Below, piece after piece: positions 58,963-64,000 of a stretch of 64,000 nt of DNA (its first letter is position 1; each line of letters opens with the position of its first letter). The notes under the pieces are model-generated. The model was given only the letters and a program-made list of their open reading frames with translations, was not told the DNA's origin and searched no databases. The DNA is from Pomphorhynchus laevis. Lineage: Eukaryota; Acanthocephala; Palaeacanthocephala; Echinorhynchida; Pomphorhynchidae. Where the stretch lies: assembly GCA_012934845.2 (NCBI GenBank), contig WNNJ02000387.1, forward strand, positions 124,001-188,000, written 5' to 3'. The position numbers and the translations under genes are program-made.

Positions 58963-58995
58963 TGTGATGGATTAGTTGGATGGGGGATTGCCTAC

Positions 58996-60304
58996 CTAGA
59001 CAGAGCTAGGTGCAGGAAGGTTACCCTTCCTGCCACTAGCCCCACCCGGGTTCGGTACTTGCCCCTGGGCAGCGTCTTCATTTCCCTTGTGCTGTTTGCC
59101 ACTCAGCATTTTACCGATCTTGAGCGGCGGAACAGTATGGGCCGAAGCACCCCTTTTTAGATGACAGAATTGTGGCAGAAGGAATCGAAAGATTTGTGCA
59201 GAATGCAGACACAAGCTTTGAAATTAGGTTTTTAATTTCCTCATAAACCGCTTCCACTCTTGCATCCACCGCACGCATTATGTCAGCATGCCCCGTGCGT
59301 TGGGAGGCAGCACTCGAAAAATTTGCAGTCCTAAGCACGGCACCGGACTTGTGGAATTTGCCATAGTATTGTTTGAATTGAGCACATTTCCTGCTCCAGG
59401 CGGGATGGCACCCCCTACAATGGGAGCATGATGTGGGGACCTCACAACGAAGATCAGTGTGTAGAGCCGCACAGTCGGACGAACCACACGCTCCACATGT
59501 AGGTGTCTCACTGCAGCTGGATGCCCAGTGTCCCCATTTGTGACACCGGCTGCAGTGAGGATAGGTATATTCATCTTTTCCAATAAGTGTAAAACAAAGA
59601 TTAAAGCCCAAAAAGGGGTTACATTTAGAGTTCATTAGAACTTCTCCGTATTCCAGTGGGGCAGAGCAGAACCCAATGGGTATTGGGTTACCTCCTTTAC
59701 CCAGAATAGACCGAAGGTTAGAAACCTTATAAGATTTTTCTAGTAGTTTAATATCAGTATCATCAAGGTGACAGGGTAAATTCGATATTTTTAGAGTGCC
59801 AAGAATGGGTTTAGAAATAATTGCACCATATTCAGATAAGGCTGATTCAAAGTGATCTATATAGTCCTCTGCCAAATCAGCAGAGACAAATGAGATCTTG
59901 AGCTCTGTCTCGTACAGCTTGACTGAATTGAAAATGACCCTGTTGGTCAAGTTTTTACAGAAAGGCCTAAGGAAGACATTAAATAAGAGATGCCTTTCCA
60001 TCGGCTTCTTTAGCTTGATGACTATCAAATATTTGAGTTTTGGAATGGGAGGAAGTACCTCCCCATCACCATAAATCAAAGAAACGTCACTAACCTTCGT
60101 TGTCGTTTGTTTAGATTCAGTAAATACCTCAATATCGTCTTTTTCTTCCAAATTCGTATTCATTTGTGCTGTAAAACTGGATTTTACGAAGTTCTTTGTT
60201 CTTCCGACGTCAATACTTGTACACATTTGATGAATGTTTTTTTTAATTGAGACTAAAATTGTTAACAACAAAACCCGACTCCTATAACATTCCGAAATTC
60301 TCAC
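58996..60304 (-). pseudogene. LINE B ORF1: gag-like, three zinc knuckles
   Basis: A 397-codon open frame from 60,304 to 59,111 with CSRCHKWGHWASSC, CGACGSSDC and CSHCRGCHPAWSRKC. It then has a coiled-coil-like ADIMRAVDARVEAVYEEIKN and a frameshift near 59,160 into a Lys/Gly-rich end at 58,996. The N-terminal part (PPIPKLKYLIVIKLKKP; HLLFNVFLRPF) matches ORF1 of LINE A. It is the best-preserved reading frame among the LINEs here. Confidence 0.85.
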
Positions 60305-60494
60305 GTGTTAAAATGAAAGCCTAATTACGAAAATGTGAATGTATACACCATTAATAAGGAACCAAACTATTATGCCTGATCAAGTGTGAGAGTGAAATTG
60401 TCTTTTACTATACTGAGCATTTACATAAGATCTTTCCAAAGAGTGATCAGTTACGCCTCTGAGGTATCTGGACAATCTCGGGTTTAGTCTTCTC

Positions 60495-60670
60495 CGGTTT
60501 AGTATTCTTTGACCCCCTGAGCAAAGACTAAAGTTTTTAAGCTCCTCTACTCGAGATTACCTTCCATCGTCCGCCTCGACTAAGCTCTCAGCTGTGTGAG
60601 AGACACTGAGTGGTTCAGCCAGAAGGCGGGGCGTTGATGTATGCTGGAGGGTTCTGATACTCACGGTCCG
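60495..60670 (+). pseudogene. LINE 3' fragment, opposite orientation
   Basis: ccccctgagcaaagactaaa and the following 150 bp match, with substitutions, the ORF2 C-terminal/3' end of LINE B read on the plus strand (gtggttcagccagaaggcgg). It is an old 5'-truncated insertion. Confidence 0.75.
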
Positions 60671-62952
60671 TTCTTTACATTAAGATGTTTTGCTTAATTT
60701 AGACATTGAACTTTTTATGGTTCTTTCAGTTTATTTTCTTTAATCCATGATTCGGTTACTTATTGGGTGCGTTATGTTATTAAAATAATCTATTATTGTT
60801 GATCTTTAATCACCGCCTATTGTTGTTGTGAATTTATGTTCTTTATTTTTTTATGATGTAGCTGTTTAGAATTGTCTCCATATTATCATAAATAAAAAAT
60901 ATTCATACATTTTTAGCGAAGTTTGTATTCATGCATTAGCGTTTATAGATTTCGTGCACCAGGATTTACGAAATAAGTTCTTCAAAATTTAGAACTGACT
61001 TGGCAAATTATAGTTAATTTAGATATGTGAAGTTGATCTGGGAATATGGAACTGATCTAGAAATCTGGTATGGATCTTTACATATCGGGTAAGAAACCTG
61101 GGGTTTACCATCACGGCTAGATGTACATCCAGATCTGACTTGAATTGTTTCCAAAGTGCCCTGAAGTGAGTAAGGTTGGCTTTGAAAATGGCATAGTGTC
61201 TGTCTGTAAAAAGGAGTGTTCAGGTGAGCCTCCGCTGCACCTAGGCAATTTTGAGACTTGCTTTTTTTCAAAATTACGTTCTCCAGAAAAATACTAAGAT
61301 TTCTTATCCTCGCATGTCGCAATTACCGACAATTGTGGGCTGGGATTGGGCCCTTAGGTCGATGGTAAATCCCGGGTGGCGGACTTTGAAGGTGACGAGT
61401 TGTTGTAAACTGATGTGAACTGATCCCACTTCCAAAGAAGAGTGAGACTAAAGAATGTCATTTATGGTGACTGATTTTATTATACATATTTAGTATTGAA
61501 CAGGCTGACGAATAAAAAATCAAGTATATTAAAATATAGATAAAACTAAATTTATAAAAATTAATTTATTTATAAATATGAATAAATAAATTCAAATAAA
61601 TATAAATTCAAATAAATATAATATACATATACAATTCTTATTTAAATTTATTAAAACAAAAAGAACTTATGTATTGTTTTTTTATCTTATAGACATATTA
61701 TCTTTATTTTTATAAAATTCATAATTTTTCTAAATTTACAGGAACGTGTAAATTAGTTTTATTCCAAAATTATAATATTTCGATAATTTCTGCTTTTATC
61801 GACTGATTATAAACAATTTATTGCGCGAAAAGAATAAACTTTTTAACTGTTTATAATTTTCCTTTAGATGATAGCAGGAGCAATAGAAATATTGTAGTTT
61901 TTGGAATAGAACTAATTTCTTCCTTTCCTGTAAATTTATGAATCTATAAGACGAAATAAATGGATATTTTCAATATAAAATATATAATTTAACGATAACA
62001 TATTAAATATTTAGAAACGAACGGAGTATAGAACAGGGTTTTGTATACTACACTTTTTTGTTGGTCTGAAGATTAATTTGGTAATTAATAATCAATGTTT
62101 TTATAACGATATAATAATGTAAACACGCCTGCTGAGCTATAAATAAACAGGAAACATATTTGTTTTAAAAATATTCAATTTTTCAATTCTTCAAACTGTT
62201 TAAAATTCGATTAACAGTTTTTAAGTTTAAACTGCTAATATAGATGCAAAAATAGCTTTTATAAAAATTACAAATGAAAATTATAAATAAAAAATGATAA
62301 AATTATAAATTATAAATTTATAAATTATATTTATAAATATTGTACTATTCACAAATGTGAAAATTTTCATTGGTTGAAGAAACACAAATAGAGGATGAAT
62401 TATAAACAATTATTTAGGCTTTTTCTCGACGAAATCAAAATGTAATTTATAATTATAAATATTAAAAAATTATAAATATTTAAAAATTATATAATTTTTA
62501 AATATACTGGAATTTATAACTCACACACTTTTCTTGATTGTAAAAAATTAAGATTTGAAAGTTCAGTCTCTTGTATTTTATGTAACATACGCGAATACTA
62601 TTTTTCGGCGACAATTTAAACCGACATTAAAAAATAGCAGATAAAATTTGCAAATTTATTTATAATTCAAGAATTACAAAATTAACTAAATTATACCACT
62701 GGATATTGGTTAATTTATTGGTTATTACGTTGTAAAACAAAATTAAATTTTTTGAACTTCAAAATACCTTTTAAGCACTTTGGTATGATATTTATGAATT
62801 TATTTATATTTAGCAAGTTGTGCAATTGAAAATAAATTGAGAATAAATTCATTACAAAATTAATATTTTTGTTTAAACAACATGAGGTTTGAAAATCTAC
62901 AATTAATTGTTCATTATAACTAAATCTGTTTTATTGTTCCGCTTTAGAACTT
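60671..62952. other. Intergenic: dispersed repeat, GC-richer island, then AT-rich DNA
   Basis: 60,840-61,070 is a copy of the dispersed repeat also seen at 39.0, 43.6, 44.0, 48.8 and 49.2 kb (tttgtattcatg, tagatttcgtg). 61,070-61,440 is less AT-rich, with a 102-codon minus-strand open frame that I do not recognise. 61,450-62,950 is AT-rich, with no gene seen. Confidence 0.5.
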
Positions 62953-63102
62953 TTACATCATACGCGTAATTGATCCTCTATGTGGCGGTACGTTATCATC
63001 ACTGTCCCAAATTTCAGGATTCCCAGAGCCTAGGAACAAGAAAATCACTCCGCCCATCATCATTATTGCTGCAGAAAGAGAAAATACGATTTGCCATTGT
63101 TT
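62953..63102 (-). CDS. SLC17-type anion transporter, last exon
   Basis: 50 codons including TAA, entered in phase 0 after acceptor ctcag (63,103-63,107). It reads KQWQIVFSLSAAIMMMGGVI, a hydrophobic helix continuing FLFLGSGNPEIW, then an acidic/polar tail DSDDNVPPHRG. The W-x-I-V-F-x-x-(A)-A ... FLxxxSG-x-x-x-x-W pattern is the last transmembrane helix and C-terminus of SLC17 transporters (sialin, vesicular glutamate, phosphate co-transporters). The rest of the gene must lie beyond 64 kb, with LINE C in the intron. Which SLC17 member it is cannot be told from this exon. Confidence 0.75.
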   Translation of the reverse strand, partial: KQWQIVFSLSAAIMMMGGVIFLFLGSGNPEIWDSDDNVPPHRGSITRMM

Positions 63103-63395
63103 CTGAGTATTCTACAACACGAATCAATAATATAATGATGTAATTACAATACAATGATGTAATTAGTTTATTATTATATATCATATAATATACAATTAAT
63201 ATAATATAATATTATATACAATATAATATTTTATTTTAAATAGTTGACCTTTTAAATAGCAGGCCTTTTTATCAGTAAGGCAGCTCAACGAATGAAGTCA
63301 ACAGATCAATCTGTGCGTTATATCCAGATAATTTCAGCAGACAATTTACAAAAAAACGCGGCCTGTAATTATACATAACAAAAGATATTAATAAT

Positions 63396-64000
63396 AAAGA
63401 CTTTATTAAATACACCAAAATATAGCATGCAAGAATTAAAAAAAGGTAGGTTATAACCAACTCAGACAAAAAATGACAAAATTTTACTTCGTTTTTTTTC
63501 ATCTGCCCTTTCTCTTTCATGGCCTCAGGTCCAGGGGGATCTGAGCCCCCAACCGATCCTACACGCTCCTTTCGACTGAACCACCCGGGGTCTTTGACCC
63601 CCCGAAGAATCCAATCGGCGCGGATTTTGCTTGGTAAACGAGAGACGAGGAGCTTAAGAAACTATAGCCTTTGCTCTGGGGGACGTCCTCTTGAGAAGAA
63701 GACTAATCCCGAGATAGCCCAAGTGCCCCAAAGGCGCACCTGGGCTTTCCCTTTCAATGACAGATGCTGAGCCCGTTTCAGGGCCCACCTAGCTTTCTTC
63801 AGGATACGTTTGAGTCTATCCAGGTCAGCTTTTGCCGACCAGTTCACCGTAACGGGGAACCCCAGGTATTTTACTCGACTTGTGAAAGTGGGAAGTGGTT
63901 CAGAGGCAAATATGGAGGAGAGCGCAGAGAGTGCTAATCTCTTAAGTTTTTGCTTTGTAGCAGGTGTGCCATGAAAGACGACCACCTGCGATTTAGCTGA
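63396..64000 (-). mobile_element. LINE C: 3' part of an R1/Jockey-like element, runs off the window
   Basis: Same subfamily as LINE B: the 3' UTR (aaagactttattaaatacac, tagcatgcaagaatt) is nearly identical. The ORF2 C-terminal region reads VVFHGTPATKQKLKRLALSA, KADLDRLKRILKKARWALKR and PPEQRL with a frameshift near 63,740. The 5' part is outside the window. It probably lies in the last intron of the SLC17-type gene. Confidence 0.85.

Larger units (their letters stand above)
56373..60340 (-). mobile_element. LINE B: R1/Jockey-like non-LTR retrotransposon, full length but decayed
   Basis: ORF1 (58,996-60,304) and ORF2 (56,517-58,962) on the minus strand, with a 3' UTR ending in a tetranucleotide tail (minus (ATTT)n, 56,375-56,395). 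The 3' UTR (tagcatgcaagaat, taaccaactcag) is shared with LINE C. It was inserted in the Penelope-like element immediately upstream in window coordinates. Confidence 0.85.

Noticed and set aside
63240-63375. Open minus-strand frame after an acceptor at about 63,378, considered as the penultimate SLC17 exon.
   Set aside because: It ends in a stop without a usable donor and its text does not resemble SLC17; the opposite strand is equally open.
1-64000. CRISPR arrays, bacterial operons, rRNA genes.
   Set aside because: Nothing of the kind is visible; the window is eukaryotic with spliced genes and no regular spacer-repeat array.

Overview
The window is about 64 kb of very AT-rich animal nuclear DNA. 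The evidence is spliced genes with GT-AG introns, a giant immunoglobulin (Ig)-domain muscle protein gene, Penelope-like and non-LTR retroelements, and many foldback/MITE-type repeats. The Ig protein resembles kettin/sallimus (invertebrate titin family), which points to an invertebrate, probably a protostome. I cannot name the species.

Layout. (1) 1.5-28.8 kb, minus strand: at least 16 exons (about 2,648 codons) of one kettin-like gene, 5' end at 28.83 kb, 3' end beyond base 1. Nearly every intron is phase 0 and cuts the Ig fold at the same place, so an exon is the second half of one Ig, a linker, and the first half of the next. Introns are either about 50 nt or 0.5-3.7 kb. The large ones are packed with foldback elements, LINE and Penelope-like (PLE) fragments, predicted hammerhead ribozymes, and an inverted copy of part of the gene's own exon 6. 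(2) 26.70-28.18 and 30.62-32.10 kb: a 1,479-bp direct duplication, apparently identical, bracketing the first two exons. (3) 32-39.4 kb: gene-poor AT-rich DNA with a foldback element, palindromes and a possible small secreted ORF. (4) 39.4-50.84 kb: a tandem array of about 5.2-kb units (two complete, one truncated). Each complete unit carries a divergent pair: a secreted Gly/Tyr/Pro-repeat protein with one tiny intron (minus) and an intronless 367-residue signal-peptide plus C-terminal membrane-anchor protein (plus). A decayed relative of the latter lies downstream. (5) 51.2-64 kb: three R1/Jockey-like non-LTR retrotransposons on the minus strand, two with ORF1 (zinc knuckles) and ORF2 (endonuclease plus reverse transcriptase), all damaged. 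A decayed PLE lies between the first two. The last exon of an SLC17-type transporter gene (minus) lies at 62.95-63.10 kb, with the third LINE upstream of it, probably in its intron.

Most noteworthy: foldback elements whose arms contain hammerhead ribozyme cores. The best one, on the minus (sense) strand of a kettin intron at 17,162-17,242, has every conserved core base and three stems. Also notable are a 155-bp near-identical inverted repeat bracketing exon 8, a TIR-bounded element carrying host exon sequence, the multi-module Ig linkers, and the tandem array of an unknown membrane protein paired with a Tyr-rich secreted protein.
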